NCBI GenBank assembly: GCA_025201765.1
Contig: MU623342.1
Span: 528,051 to 592,050 of the forward strand
Source of the DNA: Daldinia sp. FL1419
Lineage: Eukaryota > Ascomycota > Sordariomycetes > Xylariales > Hypoxylaceae
DNA: 64,000 bases
Reading direction: 5' to 3'
The notes beneath the pieces were generated by a model that searched no databases, was not told the origin of the DNA, and saw only the letters and a program-made list of their open reading frames with translations. The position numbers and the translations under genes are program-made. This document shows, one piece after another, positions 53,788 through 64,000 of this stretch (position 1 is the stretch's first letter; each line of letters begins with the position of its first letter).

Positions 53788-54463
53788 CTTGCCTAATTGT
53801 CACAAGAAGTGTCTTGATTGAAGGGCTTGCAAGCGAAATATTGGCTGGCTAAATCTGAAGATGGAGTTGATGGCAGATTTTGGCTGTGCTTGCGAACTCT
53901 GATGGTTGAGGTGGTTAAGAGATTGAGGGGAAGGTCGTGTGTGTGTCCTAGAGATAAAAGTTCGCTTGGTAAATTTTGGGCTGGTGGATTTTGATTCGAT
54001 GGATTCGGCTCTGGTGGGCAGGAGGCGAAACTAAACTAAAGACCCTTTTCTAGTCTGACCAAATCAGGATTAGCTTTGAGAAGGGCTAGGGCTTTTGATG
54101 GCCCACCTTTTTTAGTTGGAGCCTGGCGAAATGAAAACACTAATCCGAAAGCCGAGAGCTTTTAAAAGCTGACACCTGGCAGCGCAGCAAAACCAACTGT
54201 CAGCCAAAATTGGGCTATTTCATCATATCGCCTTTTCTATGTAGCAAGGCCTCCACTTGGAGGGGTTCATTAAATTCAAATCACATTAGCTAAGGAGGTA
54301 CGTAACACGACATCAGGCATCCTCCAAAAGTTTAGTTGTACTAGTTATATCAAGATAACTCAAGGATATTACATATTATCTTTCTTAAATACGATTCTTA
54401 GTCTTGCCTAGGTCTATTTCACCGCGCCTTCACTTTACACAGACTATATCAAATTCAGCCGAG
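53788..54463. promoter_or_regulatory. Shared divergent promoter of eS27 and the phosducin-like gene
   Basis: 676 bp separate the two start codons. A tandem AGCCCTAGCCCTT on the minus strand (54082-54094) resembles the ARCCCTAA/telobox-like element reported for ribosomal protein promoters in several ascomycetes. It lies about 300 bp upstream of the eS27 ATG. A TC-rich and CT-rich leader precedes the phosducin-like start. The regulatory reading is inference. Confidence 0.4.
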
Positions 54464-55307
54464 ATGGCTGCACCAACAGATCAAAGAATAGCCGTTCCCA
54501 TCGACGACCCAAATGCGGATACTGAATGGTGCGTCCTATTCAGCATAACCCTCTTGTGGCTGAATTTCTCAACTCATGAATTACAACAGGAATGATATTC
54601 TCAGGAAACATGGTGTTATACCCGAAAAGCCCCCATCCCCTACCCCTATGATAGAAGAAGCTTTACTCGAGGCTCATCGAATAGCGCACGAAAATAGACT
54701 GGAGGGGAAAGAGCTTGATGAACTCGATGCGCTGGAAGACGAAGAAGATGATGCGTTTCTAGAACAGTACCGGCAAAAACGAATGCAAGAGTTGAATAGC
54801 TTGACCAAAAAGTCGATCCATGGCACAGTTTACCCTATATCAAAACCCGAGTATTCGCGCGAAGTAACAGAAGCCTCGCACAAAGGGCCTGTTTTCGTCA
54901 ACCTTACATCTTCGCTCGGAACCAACGTCGAGTCGAGAGTACTGTCTGAGCTTTGGAGACAAGCAGCAAAGGAATACGGTGATATCAAGTTCTGCGAAAT
55001 CCGCGCGGACAAGGCAATCGAAAATTACCCAGATCGAAATTGCCCAACCATTCTAGTATATAAGAACGGTGATATTGTGAAGCAAATAGTTACTCTTGTC
55101 ACCGTCGGCGGCGTGCGAATGAGCATGCTAAACATCGATGACTTATTAGTTGAGGTGGGCGCGGTGGGCGAGAAAGACATGAGGGTAGTAAAAAGGAGGA
55201 GAGACGCTGAGGATGCAAGGGAAGAGCAACAGATGAGCAAGGGGATCAAAAGTGGAAACTTGAGACATGCAACTACCGACGACGATGATGACGATGATTG
55301 GGATTGA
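54464..55307 (+). CDS. plp2: Phosducin-like protein, Plp2/PDCL3 type
   Basis: Thioredoxin-fold co-chaperone that works with the CCT chaperonin in folding actin, tubulin and other substrates in the cytosol. I read two exons, 54464-54528 and 54590-55307, across a 61-bp intron (GTGCGT donor, CAACAG acceptor), giving 260 residues. Splicing builds the family's DTEWNDILRKHGVIPEKP N-terminal motif, strong support for the junction. A charged helical region (EALLEAHRIAHENRLEGKEL and beyond) comes next. The thioredoxin-like domain runs from about GPVFVNLTSS to LLVEVGAV; it lacks a CxxC redox pair, as expected for the family. The C-terminal tail is a run of Asp ending in WD. An alternative ATG at 54404 precedes an untranslated-looking leader. 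In yeast Plp2 is essential, which suggests a housekeeping role here. Confidence 0.93.
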
Positions 55308-55934
55308 GAGCATATATATGTCCGTCTATGGTAGCTCTCGTATTTCCAATACTGGCAAAATCACCTCGTACCCGGCATCGGAAGCATATGGTACACAACC
55401 TGCGATAAGCCCGATTTAAATCTATTCTGGAGGATTGATATCAAAACTTAGATGGACCTGTGGAGTACAAAATTACCTACTAGCTACCTATTCCAACAAT
55501 CTCAGTCACGGTTCTATTTCTGGATAAACCCAGCCGAAACATGCATAATAGCTAGGTATATTTTAAGTTGGTTTGGACGAAACGGGGATTTTAAACAGAA
55601 AACCGTCGACGAATCGAATTTAATCGAACCAGATACTTGGGACTACGGGTTGCATGTGCAGGGATATTAGGTCCGCGATCGTAGAGCCGCGCTTACCGAT
55701 TTAGGTATGGGGAAGTGGGTCATTGGACGCTCTGGACGTGACGTGACGCGCCTACCCTACACTACTTACGTAGAGAAGGCGCCTCGTTGATATTTACTTC
55801 CTCCAACCAAAAGGGTTTCACTATTATTCAAGTCAATTCAAATATTCTTGAAGAGTTATAATCCAATAACTCTATACTTATCCTGCAACACGGTGCACCT
55901 ATCCCCCCCCACCTAATATCTATAACTGATCGTT
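55308..55934. other. Spacer between plp2 and the LRR gene
   Basis: Tandem-gene spacer. The last 100 bases are pyrimidine-rich, including an eight-C run shortly before the LRR start codon, and likely hold its promoter and leader. I see no other gene. Confidence 0.6.
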
Positions 55935-57738
55935 ATGGACGACGAAGAGCCTACCCTACCCATGCTCCCCGCAGTGTCTTGGGATTCCCACACTCAGACT
56001 TTCACTAATACGCGAAAACGCGCTCGCGACCAATCACTTGCACCGCCAGTATATACTAATTCAAGCGACCCAGCTGTTTTCTCTAGCGATGATGATCCTC
56101 ATGTAGAGAATTATACTCAAGGAAGACATAGGAAAAAGCGTTATGTCGGCTCCTGGTTTCAGCAGCACCCCGCCTCTTCTGATTCAACCTTTTCCGAGGT
56201 AGTAAGACCCTTGCCAAAAGCAAAGAGGACTTTTGAGAGACAATTCGATAGTGGAGTCTGGATGGGAAGCGACAATTCAGTGGATACAGATGACGATACA
56301 GTTACAGAAATGGGTATAATCGGATCTAAGCTACCACAAATCAGACACGTCCGGCCTATCCCGGCTATTTCCCCTAGCGAAGCAACCGCCCGGCGGGTGA
56401 TACAGGATGCTATCGATTCTGGGAGAACAGCCATCGACCTATCGTGAGTATTATTATTGCTCTTATTCTTCGAGATAACCCCTCCAGGCTGCTACGGAAA
56501 ATTCGAGCCGCCATAAAAGCACGCACTAACTACCTAGTTATAGCTCCTCCCAAATTGACAGCATCTCCAATGCGACTATATCCCAGCTTTCTATGCTTGA
56601 TACTGTCCCTCCTATAGCTGAAGATTTTCCATTTCAATCCAAGGAGCCGTCCATTTCTCTTTACTTATCAAACAATCCTCTTTCGCGCGCCCCCGGGGCC
56701 ATCTTTAATTTGGAGAACCTGACTATTCTTACTTTGCGAAACACCAATATTACAGAGCTACCGCCTAGTATTGGAAAGCTACGTAACTTACGAACCCTTA
56801 ACATATCCCTTACGCGTCTTCGGTCTCTACCAGGGGAACTGCTGGATCTCTTGAGGTTTCCTAGCAAACTGGAGACCTTAAACATCCATCCAAATCCTTT
56901 TTTTCAGCCAGATCATTTCCAAACAGACTTCGTTATCGACGACGTTTGGAATGAATCAAAACTGGAGAAAGTTGTACTACTTCGGGACGAGCTGAGGCGG
57001 ACTGATGGCAGGAAAGTGCGATTTTGGCTTGACAAGCAATATGACCCCTCCGTCGAACCTAAAATGCTTGCTGAAAATCCGTTGATTGGTTCTTTGTGGG
57101 AGGTCGTTGCACTCGCACGATCACCAGTGCAATATAGTGATAGCCGAGGGCTTGTAGTCTCTGCTTATCATTTGCCCAATTCGCCATCAGCTACAGAAGA
57201 CAACCCAATAGGCGACAACGATATCGTGGAGCAATCAAATCGAGTCATCGAAACCGAAGATCTCCATTCATCGCCGGGGTTGCCGCGGCTTAGGCGAAAC
57301 CAACCCGCCTCCGCCAGTGGCCAAAGCCGCGTGCCTTCACTAAGTGAGCTAGCCCTTAAAGCCTGTTTGACGTCTGGACGGCTACGCGAGCTACCATCTT
57401 ACCTTCCATCTGGCGCACCTCCGCACTTCGCAGAGCTGCTCTGTAATCTTGCCGATCGAAGTGAGCGAAATGCCGATTCTGGCGACCTACCTTGCTCGGT
57501 ATGTGGACGGCGAGTTGCAGTACCCTTAACCGAATGGATCGAATGGTGGGAAATTTCTCGTCTTAATATCGACGACAAAGCGAAGGATATTTTTGTGGAC
57601 CCAGTGGGCTTAGGAGACGACGAAAGGGCAGTGCCCTTCACAATGCGAGGCTGTTCTTGGGGGTGCCTACCAAAGGCGATGAAGCCGGGACAACGGCATC
57701 GAGGGACCATTAGATGGGGTTTCGATTTACCGAAATAG
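55935..57738 (+). CDS. Leucine-rich-repeat protein with C-terminal cysteine pairs
   Basis: I read two exons, 55935-56443 and 56544-57738, around a 100-bp intron (GTGAGT donor, TTATAG acceptor with GCACTAACTACC branch region), giving 567 residues. The first ~170 residues are polar and basic, probably disordered. Three to four short LRRs follow near residues 205-275 (LYLSNNPLSRAPGAIFNL, LRNTNITELPPSIGKL, LNISLTRLRSLPGELL), of the SDS22-like or plant-like short type. The C-terminal part holds CSVCGRRVAVP at about residue 486 and RGCSWGCLP at about residue 537: two cysteine pairs that could bind a metal. The order (disordered head, LRR, Cys-rich tail) is shared by an uncharacterised set of fungal proteins as far as I can recall, and I assign no function. 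It lies about 630 bp downstream of plp2 on the same strand. Confidence 0.85.
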
Positions 57739-60289
57739 TCTAGCACATGTTCTAGTATATCAATTCGTAAAACTGAGGCAGCGGATTACATTGTCGAACA
57801 TTAATCCATTAGCGGCCTAGCACTTGCGCCCGTGGTGTGGCAACTTCTATGTATGTTATATGATGTTGCTAGTAGACATTGCTTATTTTACCCATTAGCA
57901 ACTAAACATGTCTCGAGTCAACACTAAAACAGCTTCCAAGTTCAAGGCATCGTGAAATATCCGCTTTATTCGAATAAGATCCCTACCCGCCACCAATAGC
58001 AACCCCTTAGAATATTCATTCCCTTGATGTGTTTGCTAACAAATGCGTATAATGGGTTTCATTCCCCTCTGAAGGTAATATTAAGAGTACACTTACACGT
58101 TAAGGGACCTTTCGAGTTGCTAGAACCTACTTATTTAATATAATTACATGTCCTGTTAGGTCGCTCAGCCTATAATGGTCCTTCTCTAGATGGCTCCCGC
58201 TCGCTACTCCGGTGAAAATACTAAGGTTAGTGTAATCTGGGACTGCTATAAAAGTTGGAGCTAATGTACAATCGCCTAGTCGGTCGATCTTAAAAGACTA
58301 TAATCATCTATTAGATGCGAGTTTGCTATCTTGCATAGTGAGGCTACATTCGTATCTACCTAATTAGCTAAAGCCAACTCTATCCTCAAGCCTAGAAGTC
58401 TTCGAGTCTTAACCCCTCCACTTCCCAAGCGGCCCGCAACTAATCCCATCCAAAGAAATAGATCGATCTAACAAGGCAACAAACGCTCATGCACGCAATC
58501 GAACGATCCAACAACCCTCTTCCCGGTCTGAGTGCTTCCCTATCCGACGAACCCGGGCAGAACGTATTTGACTGGCCCCGCTGCCGCATATCCGGGGTAA
58601 GGCAGCACGGGTTACAATCGAGGCTTCACCAGTGGACATGTGGTGTTACCCTCCCCCTCCATACTTAAGGCGAGGCAAGTATACGGCATGGGCCGCCAGA
58701 ATACGACATTACAATGCCGGGAAAACTTTGACTGGGAAGCGCCGCATGCATAAGGCAAACCTGTAGGGCTCGGGGCTAGGAAGATGTACAAAGAGTCGCC
58801 AGTTTGATACATACATATTGTATGTATGATGACGGGATATTGCAAATTACTCTTCCTATTCATCTTCGACGAAGCCGTTGGATATACTCGGAGCACACAG
58901 GCCAGCTCCCGCCAAACCGGCCATACCAAGCGCCCGGGTGTTGCACCTCATCGGCTTTACCGGAGTTATAAACGGGTGTAAATCCCCAGCGGGCAGCAGG
59001 AAACAATAAATCGCGGAAGAAATCGACAAACCCACCTTCGATAGATAGGCTTGCCAACCGCGCTAGTACCAGCCCAGCAGCCGCGACGTTTGCTCCGGCG
59101 GCAGCATCGCACGATGTGACAAGCGAGTTCGTACGATGGGATTCTTTTTTTCGGGACTCGCCCTATCTAAATCGGACCCTATGACCAAAAAAGAAAACCT
59201 AGCACGGCGGGTCCCCAAACTAGAAGATTCTCTTTTTCTTTCATTATTCTCCCTCCATTGAGCCATGGAGCCGGGGTATAGCGTAGCACAAGAAGCGCGG
59301 CTCGCCGGTGGTCGGCTGGTTGGTTCGTTCGTGGGGTGGTGGGCGTGACTGAAGCAACCATCCGACTTTTCCGAATCTTTGGGATGGGAAATAATATGCT
59401 GGCCAGGATATGGTGCATATTACATACATGTGTATACATACATTTACCCTTGCACTGACACTTACGCTGAAGAAGGCATCAATATAAAATAGGTACCTAT
59501 GCATAGGATTTATGAGGATGGGAATTTCGCGTAGAAAGGTTGGTCACGTCGCTTATGCAGTGATACGCCAAGTTCACCGTCCCGCTGTCTGCCTTAATAC
59601 GCACATATGTAATCAGCTTACTGCTACACATATTTTCTTGTTAGTTATCGCTTCCGTAGATGTTCTTTTCTTCTGCCGGATCTCACTCGCGTGTGAGTCG
59701 AGCTAGAAGCGACCTACCTAGGTATTCGCGCAAAAAAAACAAAAAAAAAAAAAAAACCAGGTAAAACATCTAAGGTTACATAATTCTTTATTGCTCTCTC
59801 CGAATCCCGATCATTACCGGCTAAGCAGGTAACGACACTAATAAATGGCACACATGGTTGAAATTCCTTCTGAGAGAGTCTTGGCGGACTAACTCAAACT
59901 CGTGGAATGGGAAGAAAGAATAGGGCCTATGGGGGTGCCATCAAAAAAAGCTTGTGCTGTCCAGTCAGCCCTGTGCGCTTGACATTTCTCAGCCTAAGCC
60001 GTTAACGCCTAACCCAACTACCCGAGCTTTCAAAATACTATGTACCTAACCTTATACACTAGAGGAGAACTAGCGCGCCGCAATAGGTAAGACGCCCTAG
60101 ACGCCCTGCCATGGTTCGTTCTACAATGGGTAATGAGACAACTTATAGCGGCCCCTAAATGCCAACGCTAGCTCATTATCGACTTCATATGTCAGCACAT
60201 CGCTAAGCGGCTTACTTGCTTGCTATTTATCTACCGTACAGGAATATGCCTATGTAATTAGCATATAACCTACAATCATAGAATAAAAA
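57739..60289. other. Spacer between the LRR gene and the AT-rich block
   Basis: No complete gene. A minus-strand frame is open from about 59180 to 58863 with Ala-, Val- and Phe-rich sequence but no ATG in frame; it is described under findings. An interrupted A tract (A8-C-A16) lies at 59732-59756 beside a TAGG/CCTA motif at 59712-59723. The last 100 bases grade into AT-rich DNA. Confidence 0.5.
59732..59756. repeat. Interrupted poly-A tract (A8-C-A16)
   Basis: Similar in structure to 22884-22911. It sits 8 bases right of a CCTACCTAGGTA motif. It is simple sequence or a retroposition relic; there is no proof of either. Confidence 0.8.
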
Positions 60290-63200
60290 AACCACATACC
60301 CCACTAAATTCTAAATATTATAAAATTAATTTCTTTATTAAAATTTTATATAATTTAATAATTATATATTTAAATTAATTAAAATTTTATATATATATAG
60401 TAAATTAATTATATTTTAAGTATATGTAATTTAATATTTTATATATTAATTATAGGCTTAATAAAGAACCTTAATTTTATTAAGTATTAAATTTATTAAA
60501 TTATTAATTATATTAATTAAAATATTAATCCAATATTGTTTTATAATTTTAATCAATTTTAATAAAAATTCTTCATTTTTTAGAAAATTTTCTAATTTAA
60601 GATATAAGTAATAAATCTTTTATTTTAACTAGAATTATAAATTTTTGATAGGATTTAAATTAAGGCTATAAAAAAGCCAATTCAAAATAGGAAACTTAAA
60701 ATCTTCTAATTAATTTTTCAATAATTATGAGGTATAAATAGGTATATTTGATGGTTGTATGTTACCAGGCATCGTGGACCCCTGTAGTAAGTAAAGGAGG
60801 TATTACATAATTAGCATATTGTGTATATAAGGGTTTTAAACCTGTTAAACTCAGAGTAAATAGTTCTTCTCCTTAGGATTTATAAATATATAAATCTTAT
60901 TATATTATTTTATTTATTATTTATTTTTATTATTATTTCTTTTATATGTACATTTAATCCAACATTAATTAGTATTGTTTAAATATAATAACACAGATTA
61001 GTAAAGAAGAGTCACTATTACAACAATTTGGAAGACTTTATTGTAATAATATAAACAATAACAACACCCCATCTTTCATCAAACCCCTCTCCTATAACAA
61101 ATTATTATTACTCTACACTATCATAAAAACCCTTCTTTAAATTCCTATTATTCTATTATAATTAAAATTTATTACCTTCTTACCTTATAATGTTATAAAG
61201 AAAACAATTGGAGAGATTGGTTTAAGGTTAATTTTTTGGTAATAAAGTTTTTTCTAACCAAAAAAATATAAATAAATTAAGGAAATTATTTAAATACATC
61301 CTTAAATAACCTATATTAATATAATAATTTAATTACAACTTAATAAAATTTAAAACAATAAATCTCAAAAATATTATAATATAATAAAAAATAATTTAAA
61401 TATTATATATTTTAATTAATTAAAAAGAAATTGATTAGGATTAAATTTATGTTTAAATAATTAACAAAATATTAAATAAATTTAAAAAACACTTTAAAGG
61501 TTTTTTAAATATAAATTTTATAAAATTATTAAGGTAAATTTAATTAATATTAAAAATAATATTAATAAAAAAAGGTATATATATAAAAAAAATAATATTA
61601 ATTTTTTTATAACCTTTAAATTTTTTTTGATTAAAAATAAATTTTTCTTATAAAACCATAAAGAATTTAAAGAAGTTAGATTAAAATGGCTAATAGTAAT
61701 AATATGGAGAGTTTTAATTTATAAAATTAATAAGGGAATAATTTATTTTGATTCTATTTGCTCTATAGGTTTAAAAATATCGATACAGCAACAACCAAAA
61801 ATCTTCAACTTAATAATACCTGTAAATCAAATCTTATATTTAGGTTATACCCCCAATCCTAACACTATTTTTTTTAATATATTTATTATTTAATTGTAAT
61901 ATATGTTAATTATTTTTTATAGAAGATAACCTACTTTTCTTTTATAATATTAATTGTAGTAATAATTTTTTTTGCCTTATTTTAATATATTATATATTAA
62001 TTAAAATTAATAAGGAATATTAATTTAATAATATTTATTTTTTTAATAATAAATATTAAATTATGGTGGTTGTATGACTTATGTCTTCAGTCTGGCATAT
62101 GACCCCTAAGAAGTACTTATATATCTATTATTATATAAGGATAGGTTTCCCACCTATCTCTTTTAGATAGTTTTCTTTTTTAAATAATTATAATATATTA
62201 ATTTTATTTTTATTATTATTTATTTTATTATTATTTTATTTTTATTTTATATATATACCTACCAATATTAATTAGTATTATTAAACAATTAATAATATAA
62301 ATTAATAAAATTAGAAGAATTATTATTATAATAATTTGGAAATCTTTATTATAATAATATAAATAACATTAGTATTACATTTCTAATTATTTTTATAATA
62401 AATAGTTATTATTTAATATTATTTAATCTTTAAAATATATATCTTCCTAAATTACTATCCTTATTATTATATTTATTTTTAACATTTATTTCTATAATGT
62501 TTTAATTAAAAAATTTAATATAAATATAAAATTATATCTTATTTAATAATATAAATATTATTTAGGTGGAAAATATAAATATATTTCATAAATTAATAAA
62601 ATATTTACCCTTTTAAAATATAATATTTATTAATTAATTTAATTATAAAATTATAAGATAAATAAATATTATTTTTATAAATATAATCTCTAAATAAAAA
62701 ATAATTTAAATATTATAAATAATAAAAAATTTTAAAATTATAAATTTAAATTTTTTATATATATATATATCTAATGAAATATTAATTGAATATAAAGAGT
62801 ATTTTAAGGGATTTATTATAAATAATTTTATTAATATATTAAAACCAATTAGGATTACCTTATAAATAATGTTAATATAAAGAGGCATTTATATGGAAAA
62901 ATTAAATATTAATTATATAAAAGTATTTAATAATTTTATATTTATAAGTAAATTATTATAATAGAATTTAAATAAATTAGAAATTATAAAATTTAAATAG
63001 CCTAATATATTAATATAAAAAATATTAATAATTAATATTAAAAGAAGATTAATATATTTTGATATAGGAATAATTATTTAAATAATAGTATTTATATAAT
63101 AATAATAATTAATAATTTATAATTTACAAATATTTATTTATTAAATTATATAAGTAAAATAATTAAATATTATTCCTTATAATTTTTCTTATCTTATATA

Positions 63201-64000
63201 ATATATATTTCTTATTTTATAATTATTATTATTTAATTCCTTTTTTATTTCTAATATTTTATTAATAATTTAAATAAAACCTATTTTATAACCCCTTTTT
63301 TTTTTAATTATAATTCCATTATATTAATCATTATTCCACCCTTATTTTATGGAATTTTATTATAATCTTTAAAGAATTTAAAAATTTTTTAATTAATTAA
63401 AATAATTTCGGCAAAGGAATTAAACAACATTTAATATCCTTTTTAAATCCCCTCTTCAATAAGGACCCCTAATATTTACCCAATTACTACCATTTCCACC
63501 TCCTTTAATTTACCCTACCTATCCCATATAATAAGGATATAATTTAAGTTATAACCTTAAATATAATACAGGCCTTATATTAACCCAACCCCCTCCTCCA
63601 ATTTTAAGAAATGGTTTTAAATTCTTTAAACTACTATCAAATAATCTATACATAATTACAATATTATTCCCAAATACTAAAACAAATAAAGAAAATCAAT
63701 TAACAAAAAATTATAATTTTTTTTTCCTAATAACATCATTATTTATATAAAGAAGAATCTCTTAAAACCAAATCCCTATATTTATTAATAATTAATAAAT
63801 ATTAATTTATTTTATAATTCTTTTAAAATATATTTTTAATAAAATATATTTATCCATTATTATAAAATATTTTAAAAAAATTTAAAATATCAATAATAAT
63901 TATATTAAAAAATTATATAATATTTTTAAAAATAAAAATAAATTTTTTTTAAAAATATATTTTATAATAAATATATATTTATTATAATTCTATATTATAT
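60290..64000. repeat. AT-rich block, probably RIP-degraded repeats (extends past the window)
   Basis: Base composition shifts within about 50 bases from mixed to roughly 85-90% AT and stays there to the window edge. Short GC-richer islands recur, for example 60745-60810, 61030-61100 and 62066-62110. Two islands resemble each other at a spacing of about 1.3 kb (ggttgtatg at 60753 and 62068; aattagtatt at about 60967 and 62270, each followed by a diverged AATTTGGAA-A-TCTTTAT-like stretch). This fits repeat copies heavily mutated from C to T on either strand (repeat-induced point mutation). The only frames here are Ile/Asn/Lys-rich and not credible as genes. Confidence 0.75.

Noticed and set aside
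62706..62888. 60-codon Ile/Lys/Asn frame in the AT-rich block
   Set aside because: Composition-driven; stops are rare by chance in that frame and the sequence has no domain.
60290..64000. Mitochondrial insertion or mitochondrial contig end
   Set aside because: The AT content would fit, but I see no mitochondrial protein, rRNA or tRNA signature, and the internal diverged repeats fit RIP better.

Overview
The window looks like nuclear DNA of a filamentous ascomycete (Pezizomycotina; Sordariomycetes is plausible, but I cannot prove the class). The reasons are: genes broken by short introns of about 47-101 bp with GTRNGT-like donors and CTAAC/CTGAC-like branch points; fungal-type gene families (a secreted-type GH35 beta-galactosidase, a fungal Est1-like protein, a fungal SDR); and a long block of about 85-90% AT at the right end that resembles a RIP-mutated AT isochore.

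Layout. 1-6.05 kb: no supported gene. 6.05-9.15 kb (minus): GH35 beta-galactosidase. 10.58-11.90 kb (minus): RNA 3'-terminal phosphate cyclase. 13.54-14.76 kb (minus): atypical short-chain dehydrogenase. 14.8-24.7 kb: gene-poor. 24.77-27.32 kb (plus): five-exon protein with an N-terminal C2H2-like finger and an Est1-type domain. 27.3-44.1 kb: gene desert with many short TAGG/CCTA palindromes and a pair of near-identical 118-bp inverted repeats 2.7 kb apart. 44.16-45.18 kb (plus): orphan protein.

The stretch from 48.4 to 57.7 kb is a compact housekeeping cluster: Gemin2/Brr1-type snRNP assembly factor (+), a probable Spd1/Dif1-type ribonucleotide reductase regulator with a PIP-box-like motif (-), ribosomal protein eS27 (-, hidden in three small exons), a phosducin-like Plp2-type protein (+, divergent from eS27), and an LRR protein with C-terminal cysteine pairs (+). 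From about 60.29 kb to the end the DNA is extremely AT-rich, with at least two diverged copies of a roughly 1.3-kb-spaced repeat and no credible gene.

The genes do not form one pathway or an obvious biosynthetic cluster. The housekeeping genes share general themes: snRNP assembly, translation, chaperonin-assisted folding and dNTP control. I found no convincing new defence or mobile system. The best unexplained structures are the 118-bp inverted repeat pair, the dispersed palindromic TAGG motif, and the AT-rich repeat block. All exon boundaries were read by eye from splice signals, frame closure and family conservation; none was tested with RNA data.
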